Assembly: GCF_030547185.1 (NCBI RefSeq)
Contig: NZ_JAUOQR010000002.1
Location: 248,001 to 312,000 of the forward strand
Direction: 5' to 3'
Length of the DNA stretch: 64,000 bases
Origin: Neptuniibacter sp. 1_MG-2023
Lineage (GTDB): Bacteria; Pseudomonadota; Gammaproteobacteria; Pseudomonadales; Balneatricaceae
This document shows, piece after piece, positions 48,367-57,074 of this stretch. Numbering within the stretch: position 1 is the first letter of the stretch; each line of letters starts with the position of its first letter. The notes below the pieces were generated by a model. The model was not told the DNA's origin. It did not search any database and worked only from the letters and a program-made list of their open reading frames with translations. A program made the position numbers and the translations under genes.

Positions 48367-49326
48367 ATGAACTCAAGCACAAATTCAAGCATAGAAAATC
48401 ATGACATAAGCCCTAATGGGGGAGCTGTAGAGATTCCAGCTACAGAGGTGGTTGATGCATCGGTTCATTCTGAAATAGTCCAAAGTGCAGGCGGTAAGGT
48501 TCCTTCCTTGGACGCTTCAGCTACTGAGGTGCTGAAAGAGGATGCAGCTAATGCAGATTCTTTGTTAGATATAGCAGAGGATGCATCTACCCTTGGTCTG
48601 CCGGGGAGTGAGGTGTCTGCCACTAATACTCTGTTGCCTGATACTGGGTTAGACCAACTGGATTCATTAATACAGATGTTGGATGTAGGTGGGCCTGTTG
48701 TCTGGATCTTGATCATTTTATCTATAGTTTCGGTCACCATTACACTGCTCAAACTATGGCAGTTTGCTGTGCTGCGACCTGAAAAAACTGATCTAGTTAA
48801 TAAAGGTTTAGAACATTGGAAGGCGGGGAACGCCGCGTTTGCCATAAGTGCGCTTGAGGGTGCTCGCCCAGTGCCTAGTATTGTTCGCTCTGCTATGTGT
48901 GGTTTGAGTGAGGGTAAAGATCCGCACATGTTAAAAGAGGAGCTAACACGACGTGCGCAGGGTTATGTTAATCAACTGACTGCGTTGCTTCGTCCATTGG
49001 AATTAATAGCGAACTTGAGCCCTCTACTCGGTTTGATGGGTACTGTATTAGGAATGATTGTAGCTTTTCAGCAGATGGAAGCTGCCGGGAGTCAAGTTGA
49101 TCCAGCGGTTCTGTCTGGTGGTATTTGGCAAGCGCTACTGACAACGGCTGCAGGTTTGGCCGTTGCTATTCCTGTTGCTGCAATCCATAGCTGGCTTGAG
49201 CGTAAAGCTGAGCGCTCTGCTTGGTTGTTAGATGATGCGGTAACACAAGTATTTACCTTTTATTTTAATCCCTTAGTGGCTGTGCCTAGTGATACGAGAG
49301 CGGATGCTGGTTGTGTTGCTGAATAA
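48367..49326 (+). CDS. exbB: ExbB with an acidic N-terminal extension
   Basis: ExbB forms the pentameric inner-membrane core of the TonB energiser. This 319-residue protein has a long N-terminal region (1-105), rich in Ser, Ala, Asp and Glu, with no signal peptide. The MotA/TolQ/ExbB part has helix 1 at about 110-130 (VVWILIILSIVSVTITLL), then the cytoplasmic loop, helix 2 with LSPLLGLMGTVLGMIVAF and helix 3 with LLTTAAGLAVAIPVAAI. Both conserved pore threonines are present. No good ribosome-binding site precedes 48367; an internal ATG at 48676 lacks one too. Confidence 0.9.
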   Translation: MNSSTNSSIENHDISPNGGAVEIPATEVVDASVHSEIVQSAGGKVPSLDASATEVLKEDAANADSLLDIAEDASTLGLPGSEVSATNTLLPDTGLDQLDSLIQMLDVGGPVVWILIILSIVSVTITLLKLWQFAVLRPEKTDLVNKGLEHWKAGNAAFAISALEGARPVPSIVRSAMCGLSEGKDPHMLKEELTRRAQGYVNQLTALLRPLELIANLSPLLGLMGTVLGMIVAFQQMEAAGSQVDPAVLSGGIWQALLTTAAGLAVAIPVAAIHSWLERKAERSAWLLDDAVTQVFTFYFNPLVAVPSDTRADAGCVAE

Positions 49327-49711
49327 TATCGCCCCGAGGAAAAAAACTATAAGCATCACCCCATTGATCGATGTGGTTTTTATCTTGTTGCTGTTTTTTA
49401 TGTTGTCATCAACCTTTAGTCAAAAGAAACAGCTCGAAATAAAACATGCCACTTCAGGTGCTTCACAGGTTGAAGCTGAGGTGGTCCGGATTGTTTTACA
49501 ACCTAAAGGGATCGTTGAGGTTGATGGTGCTCAATATATTGTAGGCGAGCAAAGCTTTATCCAATTGCTCAATACTCTGGTTGAAAATGATAGTCATGTG
49601 AGTTTATCCGCTGGGGCGAATGTCAATATTCAAAAGGTTATCGAGTTAATCGATATGAGCTATCAGGCCGGTATTACTCAGCTGAATTTAAGTGAGTCTG
49701 TTGAATTATGA
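49304..49711 (+). CDS. exbD: ExbD, first copy, with the proton-relay Asp
   Basis: ExbD lies as a dimer in the ExbB pore and couples proton flow to TonB. The ATG at 49304 gives 135 residues; a GTG at 49289 is possible. The single transmembrane helix starts at about 18 with ITPLIDVVFILLLFFML, where Asp23 (codon 49370) is the proton-carrying residue, followed by a periplasmic domain with LKI-type conserved KKQLEIK. The 5' end overlaps exbB by 23 nt and the 3' end overlaps the next exbD by 4 nt. Confidence 0.92.
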   Translation: MLVVLLNNIAPRKKTISITPLIDVVFILLLFFMLSSTFSQKKQLEIKHATSGASQVEAEVVRIVLQPKGIVEVDGAQYIVGEQSFIQLLNTLVENDSHVSLSAGANVNIQKVIELIDMSYQAGITQLNLSESVEL

Positions 49712-50136
49712 TTTTAACAGATGCTACTAAAAAGCAGAGTCGCCCCAAGCGCCAGCTCGATGACAGTATGGTTCCGGCAATTAACATCGTTTTTTTATTG
49801 CTGATCTTCTTCATGATTGCCGGCCATATAGAGGCAAGAAATGCAGATTTGCAGATTCCCGCTTCAAGCAGTGAAGGTGGACTTGTTGCAAGAGATATAG
49901 AGATTCAGATATTGCTGAATGGCGATCATTACCTCAATGGTCAAAAGATAGATAAGCCATTGCTTGAATCTTTGCAGGCGTTAGAGTCCTCAGCGGAACC
50001 TATAGTGATCTCAGAGGAATCTATAGTGACCTGCCATATAGATCGTAACTTGCCTTTCTCGGCATTAGATCCGGTCTTAAGCGCTGTTCGTCAACTAAAA
50101 ATTAAGCGTTTGCAGATAGCGACTGAACATAAATGA
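49708..50136 (+). CDS. ExbD-like protein, second copy, with Asn at the Asp position
   Basis: This 142-residue ExbD/TolR-family protein has a transmembrane helix at about 21-40, MVPAINIVFLLLIFFMIAG. The position equivalent to the essential Asp is Asn26 (AAC at 49783-49785), so it probably cannot carry protons. The periplasmic part has ADLQIPASSS and ending VRQLKIKRLQIATEHK. It overlaps both neighbours by 4 nt, so it is made in step with ExbD1 and TonB. It may form a mixed dimer with ExbD1. Confidence 0.88.
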   Translation: MILTDATKKQSRPKRQLDDSMVPAINIVFLLLIFFMIAGHIEARNADLQIPASSSEGGLVARDIEIQILLNGDHYLNGQKIDKPLLESLQALESSAEPIVISEESIVTCHIDRNLPFSALDPVLSAVRQLKIKRLQIATEHK

Positions 50137-51011
50137 TGATAGCTAAAAAACAGGTATTACTCTGCCTAATAGTCGCGGTATTTATCCATATAGCGTTAAT
50201 AACGCCTTGGATTTTAGGTGAAGATAGCGAAGGTGCAATCGCTGAAGGGCAGGATGGTTTGTTGGTCAGTGTCGGTATTGCAGGCAGTTTCACTGAAACT
50301 GCAGAAGTGCGTGATGAGATCGTTGAGAGCAATTTAGTCGAAGAAAAAAACAGCGATAAGCCTGATCTAGAAAAGGAACAAGAGCAAGAAGAAGTAGTTG
50401 AACCAGAGCCGGTTGTTGAAGCGAAGCAGGAGGAAATCGTTGAGCCAGAGCCAGTTGTTGAACCTGAGCAGGAAGAAACGATTGAACTTGTACCAACGCC
50501 GAAACCAAAAACAAAAAAAACGCTCAAGCAAGAACCGGTAAAACAGCCGGAGAAGAGACCTGATATAACAAAAAAACCTCAGCCTCAAAGTGAATCCACT
50601 AACGATCTTAAGGCAAAAGAGGCAGATAGCAGCGCAAAATCAACACCGATTGCAACTAAAGCAACGGGTGTTGGAACGCGTGTAGAAACGGGTGGTAATC
50701 CAGCAGCAAAGCAGAGCTATTTAAGCAAAGTTTTGCTGCGCATTGCACGGGTTAAACGTTACCCACGCAGTGCTCGAAAAGATGGAGTCACCGGTACGGT
50801 AGTGGTTAGTTTTGTGATTCAGAAAAATGGTCGGGTAAAAAGTTCGAGAATCGTCACAAGTTCAGGTGATTCTCGGCTGGATAAGGAAGCAACAGATATG
50901 CTGCTGCGAGCAAGTCCATTCCCGAGCATTCCTTCTGATCTAGGTGAGGGCCCACTAGATTTAACACTACCGATTGAATTCTCATTGAACCCAACACGTA
51001 AGTTATTTTAA
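50133..51011 (+). CDS. tonB: TonB, energy transducer
   Basis: TonB spans the periplasm and pulls on the receptor plug. The 292-residue protein has an N-terminal helix (5-27) with a His (VFIHIALITPW), as in known TonB. A long Pro/Glu/Lys-rich spacer (about 75-170) includes a duplicated 14-residue unit. The C-terminal TonB domain is from about 205: RIARVKRYPRSARKDGVTG, then VVVSFVIQKNGRVKSS, DKEATDMLLRASPFPSIP. The ATG overlaps exbD2 by 4 nt. Confidence 0.94.
   Translation: MMIAKKQVLLCLIVAVFIHIALITPWILGEDSEGAIAEGQDGLLVSVGIAGSFTETAEVRDEIVESNLVEEKNSDKPDLEKEQEQEEVVEPEPVVEAKQEEIVEPEPVVEPEQEETIELVPTPKPKTKKTLKQEPVKQPEKRPDITKKPQPQSESTNDLKAKEADSSAKSTPIATKATGVGTRVETGGNPAAKQSYLSKVLLRIARVKRYPRSARKDGVTGTVVVSFVIQKNGRVKSSRIVTSSGDSRLDKEATDMLLRASPFPSIPSDLGEGPLDLTLPIEFSLNPTRKLF
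50397..50480 (+). repeat. Tandem 42-bp repeat in the TonB spacer
   Basis: Two adjacent 42-bp units (50397-50438 and 50439-50480) are mostly identical and encode VEPEPVVEAKQEEI and VEPEPVVEPEQEET. They lie in the Pro/Glu spacer, where repeat gain or loss would change TonB reach without breaking the frame. Confidence 0.85.
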
Positions 51012-51020
51012 GGACAGACA

Positions 51021-53363
51021 ATGTATCAAGCCAATACAAAAAAGCCCTCTAGCATAGAGCGAAATATAGGAAAGAAAAGCGCCTTTACCCCAGGTACTTT
51101 AGCCTTAGCAATTTCAGGTACCTTGATGGCTGGTGTAGCTACTGCAGAGGAAACAATCTCCCTCGATAAGCTGACCGTTGAAGAATCCGTCACTCCAGAT
51201 ACTAATCCTTATGCAGTACCAGGCTCTCCTTATTTGGCTGAACGACTATCAGACCCTCGCCGTACGCGTGACCTAGCGGAAACACCGCAAACAATTACTG
51301 TACTTACAGCAACAGAGCTTGCTGATACTGGGCGCACAGATCTGCGCGAGATCCTTGATGGACAGCCGGGTATTACTGTAGGCACGGGTGAAAATGGTAA
51401 CGCGTTTGGTGACCGTTATGTGATTCGTGGTCATGAAGCCCGCAGTGATGTTTTTGTCGACGGTATGCGTGATCCTGGCATGACAATCCGTGAAAGCTTT
51501 GCAACTGAACAGGTTGAGATTAGTAAAGGGCCAAGTTCTAGCTTTGCTGGCCGTGGTACAACGGGTGGTGCTGTGAACTCTGCGACTAAACGTGCAAGTT
51601 CTGAATACGACTTCACTAAACTTTCAGCCGGCATTGGTACTGATAACCAGCACCGCCTATCTTTAGATACGAACCAAGTTATTAACTATGATACGGCAAT
51701 TCGAGCTAACATCCTGCATGCAGAAGAGGATGTGCCCGATCGTGCGCCCGCTGATCGTCAGCGTAAAGGTGCAGCCTTCTCGATTACTCATCAACCAAGT
51801 GATGATTTAGAAATTACTGCTGATTATTACCACTTTGAAGGTAATGATAAACCGGATTTAGGTACCTACCTTGATACCTCAGGGGATGGACAACCGGTAG
51901 CTAATATCCCTGTGTATCTTCAAAATGAAGACTTTCTTGATTCCGAGGTTGATACAGCAACACTACGTATAGGTTATGAACTTAATCCGGATACACGTAT
52001 TGTTAACTTGACCCGTTACGGCACAACCGATAACGGTTATGTAACAACCGGCGCGCGTGGTACTACCGCTTACCCTACACTGCTCGATGCAACGAACGAC
52101 ACTAATGGATATAGTTCAGCTACTTTAAGTACCCACCAAGGTTGGCAGGAAGTTGAGTATTTTGCTAACCAGTTTAACCTGTTGATGGACCGTGAGCTGG
52201 GTGGTTTAAACCATGAGCTTGTATTTGGCCTAGAGTATACCGATCAGCAAGTACTTAATGGTGTGTATGATAATACGGCCACAGGAGCGTCGAACTGTTT
52301 CGCCTCTGGTCGTGGAGGCCCCGGTGCTGCATATTGCCTAAACGATGCTAGTGGTGCTGAAGTTTCGGATGTTAACTCATTGCTCCAGCGCGATATATCT
52401 AAAGGTGATTGGGATTCCGATTGGAATATAAAAACCATCTCCCTTTCCATGATGGATACAGTAGATATAACGGATAAGTGGACAGTGTTTGGTGGTTTGC
52501 GTTACGACTACTATGACTACAAAACGACAGCCAATTATGATCCGGGCACAGGTCGTGAGTTGACAGATTTCATCAATGAAGATGGTTTCTGGAATGGTCA
52601 TGTAGGGGCAAGTTATAAAATTAACCCTAAAGCGAATGTTTATGCGAGTTTCTCAACTGCGACTAACCTCAATGGTGGTGAATCGGACGTAGGTACAAGT
52701 TGTGGTTATGGTGGTATCTGTGCCGAAGGCGCTAATCCTGTTTTGGGTAATCCAGAAAAAACAGACAGCTGGGAACTTGGTACTAAATGGCGTTTTAATG
52801 ATGATAAATTGCTAGCAACAGCAGCGCTCTTCCGTATCACAAAGAGTGATGTGATGGAGTCTTCAGACGGTGATTCGTATTCAACTGTCGGTACTTTAAA
52901 TACAGGTAAAAACGAAGTAGAAGGTATTGAGCTTGGCATTGCCGGTAATCTTACCGATAAACTGAGTGTTCAGGCCGGTATCGCATTGATGAATGCTAAA
53001 GTGAAAGAATCTATTATCGAAGATAATGTAGGTAAAACTTTAGCTAACTTTGCTGATAAATCTGCCTCTTTACATCTTAGATATCAAGCGACTCAAGCTT
53101 TTGCTTTCGGCGGTACAGCAACTTACGAAAGTGTTCGTTATACAGGTCAGCCAGATACCGCGGCTAACGAAGAGATGGGTGTTCCTGGATACACTGTATT
53201 AGATGCGTTTGCGTCTTATAAAGTTAATCGCGATATGCTGCTTAGATTAAATGTAGGCAATCTTCTTGATGAAGATTACTACCTAGCTGCTTATCGTTCA
53301 GGTGCATTCACTTACATTGGTGATAAAAGGAATGTTCAGCTAACGATGGAATATAGCTTCTAA
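51021..53363 (+). CDS. TonB-dependent siderophore receptor (Fiu/PiuA-like)
   Basis: This 780-residue outer-membrane beta-barrel has a long signal sequence ending near GVATA|EE, then a TonB-box-like ISLDKLTVEE. The plug domain includes DLAETPQTITVLTATEL, LREILDGQPGITVGTGE, RYVIRGHEARSDVFVDGMRD and ISKGPSSSFAGRGTTGG. The barrel ends in EYSF with the terminal Phe needed for insertion. The plug resembles Fiu/PiuA catecholate receptors, and a PiuC/YbiX gene nearby supports that. AAGGA lies 8 nt before the ATG. Confidence 0.92.
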   Translation: MYQANTKKPSSIERNIGKKSAFTPGTLALAISGTLMAGVATAEETISLDKLTVEESVTPDTNPYAVPGSPYLAERLSDPRRTRDLAETPQTITVLTATELADTGRTDLREILDGQPGITVGTGENGNAFGDRYVIRGHEARSDVFVDGMRDPGMTIRESFATEQVEISKGPSSSFAGRGTTGGAVNSATKRASSEYDFTKLSAGIGTDNQHRLSLDTNQVINYDTAIRANILHAEEDVPDRAPADRQRKGAAFSITHQPSDDLEITADYYHFEGNDKPDLGTYLDTSGDGQPVANIPVYLQNEDFLDSEVDTATLRIGYELNPDTRIVNLTRYGTTDNGYVTTGARGTTAYPTLLDATNDTNGYSSATLSTHQGWQEVEYFANQFNLLMDRELGGLNHELVFGLEYTDQQVLNGVYDNTATGASNCFASGRGGPGAAYCLNDASGAEVSDVNSLLQRDISKGDWDSDWNIKTISLSMMDTVDITDKWTVFGGLRYDYYDYKTTANYDPGTGRELTDFINEDGFWNGHVGASYKINPKANVYASFSTATNLNGGESDVGTSCGYGGICAEGANPVLGNPEKTDSWELGTKWRFNDDKLLATAALFRITKSDVMESSDGDSYSTVGTLNTGKNEVEGIELGIAGNLTDKLSVQAGIALMNAKVKESIIEDNVGKTLANFADKSASLHLRYQATQAFAFGGTATYESVRYTGQPDTAANEEMGVPGYTVLDAFASYKVNRDMLLRLNVGNLLDEDYYLAAYRSGAFTYIGDKRNVQLTMEYSF

Positions 53364-53397
53364 AGTTAGTATCCCCCCCTTCGGATATTTCCTTTGG

Positions 53398-53426
53398 CAG
53401 GGCTACTATAGTAGCCCTGTTTTTTA
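53398..53426 (+). terminator. Terminator inside the iron island, after the receptor
   Basis: CAGGGCTAC (53398-53406) and GTAGCCCTG (53411-53419) form a 9-bp stem with a TATA loop, then six T. It lies 14 nt before the FMN oxidase start, so the downstream three genes are either read through at a lower level or have their own promoter. Confidence 0.9.
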
Positions 53427-53439
53427 TAAGTGATGATAT

Positions 53440-54585
53440 ATGTACGAACCCAGAAAAATTCTAGAAACGCTTAACTATATTCCCCCTGAGATTTTATCTG
53501 CTCAGGATTATGAGTTACTCGCACCGGACTTTATCCCCCAAGATCGCTTTGCTTATATCTCGGGAGGCAGTGGGCATGATGTCACTTTAACCAAAAACCA
53601 GCAGGCCTTTGCTAAGGTCGCTTTTATTCCACGCGTTCTACGTGATGTTGAGCAAGGCTCTACAACAACTGAGTTGCTGGGACAGAGTTTTAAGCACCCC
53701 ATATTATTAGCCCCTGTTGCTTATCAAACCTTAGTTCATCCTCAAGGAGAGCAAGCAGCAGCTTATGCAGCCCAAGCGACGGATAGCTGCATAGTGGCGA
53801 GCACACTATCTTCCATGACCTTGGAGCAGATAGCGGAACAGGCTGGGTCAGAACGCTGGTTTCAGCTCTATTTTCAGCCGGGTTTTAAAGATACCCAACA
53901 CTTATTAAAGCGGGCTGTGGCGGCAGGTTATAGAGCTATAGTTGTGACTTTAGATGCCGCTATTCAGCAGCCCAGTATGCGAGCCCAGCGGGCTAGATTC
54001 ACATTTCCTGCCGACCTTATTGCCGCCAATTTAGTTGATCAGAAAGCGGCTAGTAGATCATCCTCTGTGGGAAATCAAAGTCATATTTTTCACAGTTATA
54101 TGCAAAACCTCCCTTCGCGAGAACAATTACAGTGGCTTCTTGAAAACAGCCCTGTACCTGTATTGATAAAAGGGGTTTTGCATAGTGAGGATGCCCTCGA
54201 ATTAAAAGCCTTAGGCGCTGCCGGTATTATTGTATCTAACCATGGCGGTCGAACATTAGATGGTGTGCCTGCTAGCCTCTCCATGTTGCCTGCTATCCGT
54301 TCAGCGGTCGGTGATAGTTTTCCATTGTTGTTAGATAGCGGTATTCGCTCTGGTGGCGACATATTTAAAGCCATTGCTTTAGGCGCTGATGCAGTGCTTA
54401 TCGGGCGGTTACAGGTTTATGCACTTAGTGTCGCCGGCGCTTTAGGTGTTGCGCATATGATCAAGTTATTAAGAGAGGAGCTTGAGCTCACTATGGCGAT
54501 GACCGGTTGCGCCACGATCAATGACATTAGGCTGGCCGATCTTACGACGGAATCATCAAATTTAAGCCGGAGAAATGAATGTTAA
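53440..54585 (+). CDS. FMN-dependent alpha-hydroxy-acid oxidizing protein
   Basis: This 381-residue flavoenzyme is of the lactate/glycolate oxidase and lldD family. No signal peptide is present, so it is cytoplasmic. Substrate and FMN segments are [55 protein letters not shown], and the catalytic His-Gly-Gly-Arg motif [15 protein letters not shown]; the phosphate site is [27 protein letters not shown] (core [10 protein letters not shown]). The oxidised hydroxy acid is unknown. It overlaps the hydroxylase gene by 7 nt, which ties it to iron uptake rather than lactate growth. Confidence 0.88.
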   Translation: MYEPRKILETLNYIPPEILSAQDYELLAPDFIPQDRFAYISGGSGHDVTLTKNQQAFAKVAFIPRVLRDVEQGSTTTELLGQSFKHPILLAPVAYQTLVHPQGEQAAAYAAQATDSCIVASTLSSMTLEQIAEQAGSERWFQLYFQPGFKDTQHLLKRAVAAGYRAIVVTLDAAIQQPSMRAQRARFTFPADLIAANLVDQKAASRSSSVGNQSHIFHSYMQNLPSREQLQWLLENSPVPVLIKGVLHSEDALELKALGAAGIIVSNHGGRTLDGVPASLSMLPAIRSAVGDSFPLLLDSGIRSGGDIFKAIALGADAVLIGRLQVYALSVAGALGVAHMIKLLREELELTMAMTGCATINDIRLADLTTESSNLSRRNEC

Positions 54586-55265
54586 TTACCATTCCAGAGT
54601 TGCTGTCTAAGGCTGAAGTAGAGCAGATCAGAACACATCTAGATAGCGCTAATTGGCAAGCGGGCAGTCAAACTGCGGGCAGTATTGCGCGTAAGGTAAA
54701 AAAGAACCAGCAGCTAGATGATAGTAGAGAGCCGGCTATCAGCTTAGGGCATCATATTGTGCGTGCCTTATCGCAGCATCCGACCTTTATTTCGGCTGCG
54801 CTGCCGGACAAAATCTACCCACCTAAGTTTAACCGTTATAGCGAGAATGAGACTTACGGTGCACATGTAGATGCGGCGTTAATGCAGATACCTGAGACCA
54901 ACCAAACTCTACGAACCGACCTTTCTGCAACGATTTTTCTTGCTGAACCTGATGAGTATGAGGGAGGCGAGCTCAGCATTGAAACGCAATATGGCGCACA
55001 AACCGTAAAGCTCGCAGCGGGTGATATGGTGCTTTATCCTTCCACCAGTTTACATCAGGTCACGCCGGTCACTAAAGGTGTGCGGGTCGCTTCATTCTTC
55101 TGGATTCAAAGCTTAGTGAGCGATATCCAGCAACGGGAAATGCTCTTCGACTTAGATCAATCGGTACAGCAGCTTTCAGTTGAGCTGGGCCAAACTCATC
55201 GGGAAGTGGTAAAGCTAAGTGGGATTTATCACAACTTGCTACGCCAATGGGCAAAACCTTCTTAA
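54579..55265 (+). CDS. piuC: PKHD-type Fe(II)/2-oxoglutarate hydroxylase (PiuC/YbiX)
   Basis: This 228-residue non-heme iron dioxygenase carries the ligands His96 and Asp98 (GAHVDAAL) and His159 (TSLHQVTPV), with Arg169 (GVRVASFFW) binding 2-oxoglutarate. YGGELSIE-type sequence appears as YEGGELSIE. In E. coli and Pseudomonas the homologue is encoded beside the Fiu/PiuA receptor, as here. The true substrate is not settled in the family. The ATG at 54579 is inside the end of the FMN oxidase gene. Confidence 0.93.
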   Translation: MLITIPELLSKAEVEQIRTHLDSANWQAGSQTAGSIARKVKKNQQLDDSREPAISLGHHIVRALSQHPTFISAALPDKIYPPKFNRYSENETYGAHVDAALMQIPETNQTLRTDLSATIFLAEPDEYEGGELSIETQYGAQTVKLAAGDMVLYPSTSLHQVTPVTKGVRVASFFWIQSLVSDIQQREMLFDLDQSVQQLSVELGQTHREVVKLSGIYHNLLRQWAKPS

Positions 55266-55295
55266 CTTTTTGATTTTCTTATAGGCGATTTAATA

Positions 55296-56312
55296 ATGCG
55301 ATTTAAATATAGCTTACTTGCTACGGCCTTAGCGCTACCTCTACTTTCAACTGCTAGTCTGGCGGCAGATCTCATGGTGTATTCATCACGTAATGCCAGT
55401 TATATAAAACCTCTATTAAATGAATATGCATTAGAAACTGGCGTAGCCGTTAACTATCTTGTCAGCCCTGCAGTGGAGCTGATTTCACGTCTAGAAAATG
55501 AAGCGCAAAGTACGCAAGCAGAGATTAAAAAAGCTGATCTGATGATCGCTTCAGGAGCTGAGTATTTCTGGATGGCGTCAGAGAAAGGGTTGTTAGCGTC
55601 GGTTCAATCAAGCACTCTTTCAGAGAACGTACCTGCCCATCTTACATCACCAAAACAGGATTGGTTTGGTTTTGCCAGTAGAGCCCGTACAATTGTTTAC
55701 AACCCAACCAAAGTTAAGGCCAGTGAGCTAAGCAGTTACAGTGATTTAGCATCTCCTAAATGGAAAGCTAAACTCTGCTTGCTCACTTCTCAGTCAGCTT
55801 ATACTCAAGCCTTCGTCGCGATGTTAGCTAAGCATGAAGGGGAAGAAAGAACTGCTCAGATTATGCGCGGTTGGGTGGATAATTTAGCCGTGGCGCCTTT
55901 CGGCGAAGATATACAGGTGCTTGATGCGATTAACCAAGGTCGTTGTGATGTAGGTATTGTGAACTCTTATTACTTTATACGGTTTAAAAGACAGGAGCCG
56001 GATACTAAGCTAAAACTCTTTTGGACGGATCAAAAGGGGACGGGCACTCATGTAAATATTACGGGCGCGGCGGTAGTCGCCAATACGCCTAATCAAGCCC
56101 AAGCAATCGACTTTTTAGAGTGGCTAACCACTAAAGAGCCGCAAGCTACTTATGCCAAGCTAAGCATGGAATACCCAGCTAATCCAGATGTCTACCCAGC
56201 AAGGGAAGTGGCGAGGCTCGGAAAATTTAAGATGGATACAACCAATCTATCTAATATAGGTATGCATCTACACACAGCCCAAAAACTAGCAAAAGAAGCA
56301 GGCTATCCATAA
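55296..56312 (+). CDS. Second ferric-iron-binding periplasmic protein (FutA/FbpA type)
   Basis: This 338-residue protein has a signal peptide ending at SLAA|DLM. The mature N-terminus LMVYSSRNASYIKPLL, the Tyr pair in VNSYYFIRF and the GTGTHVNITGAAVV segment match the ferric-binding fold of the copy at 24511-25548, although the two have diverged. It is 30 nt after piuC and ends in a strong terminator. No permease or ATPase accompanies it, so it may feed the importer at 25650-28429 or act with a system elsewhere. Confidence 0.9.
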   Translation: MRFKYSLLATALALPLLSTASLAADLMVYSSRNASYIKPLLNEYALETGVAVNYLVSPAVELISRLENEAQSTQAEIKKADLMIASGAEYFWMASEKGLLASVQSSTLSENVPAHLTSPKQDWFGFASRARTIVYNPTKVKASELSSYSDLASPKWKAKLCLLTSQSAYTQAFVAMLAKHEGEERTAQIMRGWVDNLAVAPFGEDIQVLDAINQGRCDVGIVNSYYFIRFKRQEPDTKLKLFWTDQKGTGTHVNITGAAVVANTPNQAQAIDFLEWLTTKEPQATYAKLSMEYPANPDVYPAREVARLGKFKMDTTNLSNIGMHLHTAQKLAKEAGYP

Positions 56313-56340
56313 CAGGTTTTGGGCAGTCTTACTGTACATA

Positions 56341-56368
56341 ATAAAAGCCCAGAATGGGCTTTTATTTG
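56341..56368 (+). terminator. Terminator closing the iron island
   Basis: ATAAAAGCCCA (56341-56351) and TGGGCTTTTAT (56355-56365) form an 11-bp stem with a GAA loop and T tail, 28 nt after the binding-protein stop. Confidence 0.92.
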
Positions 56369-56449
56369 TTTTAGCGAGAGAGTGTTTAATTCCACCTTTC
56401 CTGCTTTATCTGCAAGCGATTGCTATAGCGCTGGGCTTAGCTTTTTTGT

Positions 56450-56886
56450 CTAAGGGTGACAGTATGTGAAATCTGTTTTATGCGCTGGACAGCGTAAGTA
56501 AACGACCTCTGCGGTACATCTCCCAGATTGTTTGTTATCAGATGTTATACGTAGGTTAATGAGAACCGCGGGGGTTTCTACTGCGCTAACAGGAACCTCA
56601 TTCACATTAGCGATCATCATTTGATGTCCCTTGAGTGGTGCGGGATATGCTTTGGCGGCGGCAAGAGTGATCCGATCACAATGCTTAGAGGCTTGAGTAT
56701 TGTTTGTGGATATAAGTTTCCAACCGAGTTGCGGCGTATAGTCAATGGTTGCCGTAATTCGGGCAATTGGCTTATCAAATGTTTTTAAAATCGACTGCCA
56801 CGAAATTGTTCTACTTGCTCCGGACTCATGCCTGCATGGGAAAAGGGAGCGAGAGTTATGCAAGCAAGGATAAGTGCGCGTGTCAT
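56450..56886 (-). pseudogene. Frameshifted small secreted-protein gene
   Basis: The ATG at 56886 has AAAGGAA upstream and encodes a clean signal peptide (MTRALILACITLAPFSHA) followed by GMSPEQVEQFRGSRF, then a stop at 56785-56787. The neighbouring frame continues without stop to 56450, with ILKTFDKPIARITATIDY, two GW/CDR segments, CTAEVVYLRC and terminal CHP. One extra T in the TTTT run near 56787 would join them into a ~145-residue exported protein with several cysteines. A point deletion, a sequencing error or recoding could explain it. I do not recognise the family. Confidence 0.7.
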
Positions 56887-57074
56887 ACAATATTCCTTTT
56901 GATAGGCATTTAAATTACATTGATCCTCAATGTAGCTTTTCCGATCATTTTAACTAAAAGTTACTTATCGTTTTAGCATGAAACAACTTTCTGTGTGCTC
57001 TAAAAAGTCTGAGTAATTTAGGATAGGCTGGTTTTAAAAAAAGATCTATTCAATAGATTTACTTTGAAGAGAAG

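Noticed and set aside
50102-50588. Minus-strand Ser/Phe-rich frames opposite tonB.
   Set aside because: They arise from the repetitive Glu/Pro codons of the TonB spacer and have no start signals.
48300-56368. The iron island as a recently transferred genomic island.
   Set aside because: No integrase, tRNA junction, direct repeats or obvious base-composition change was seen at its edges; codon use looks like the neighbours.
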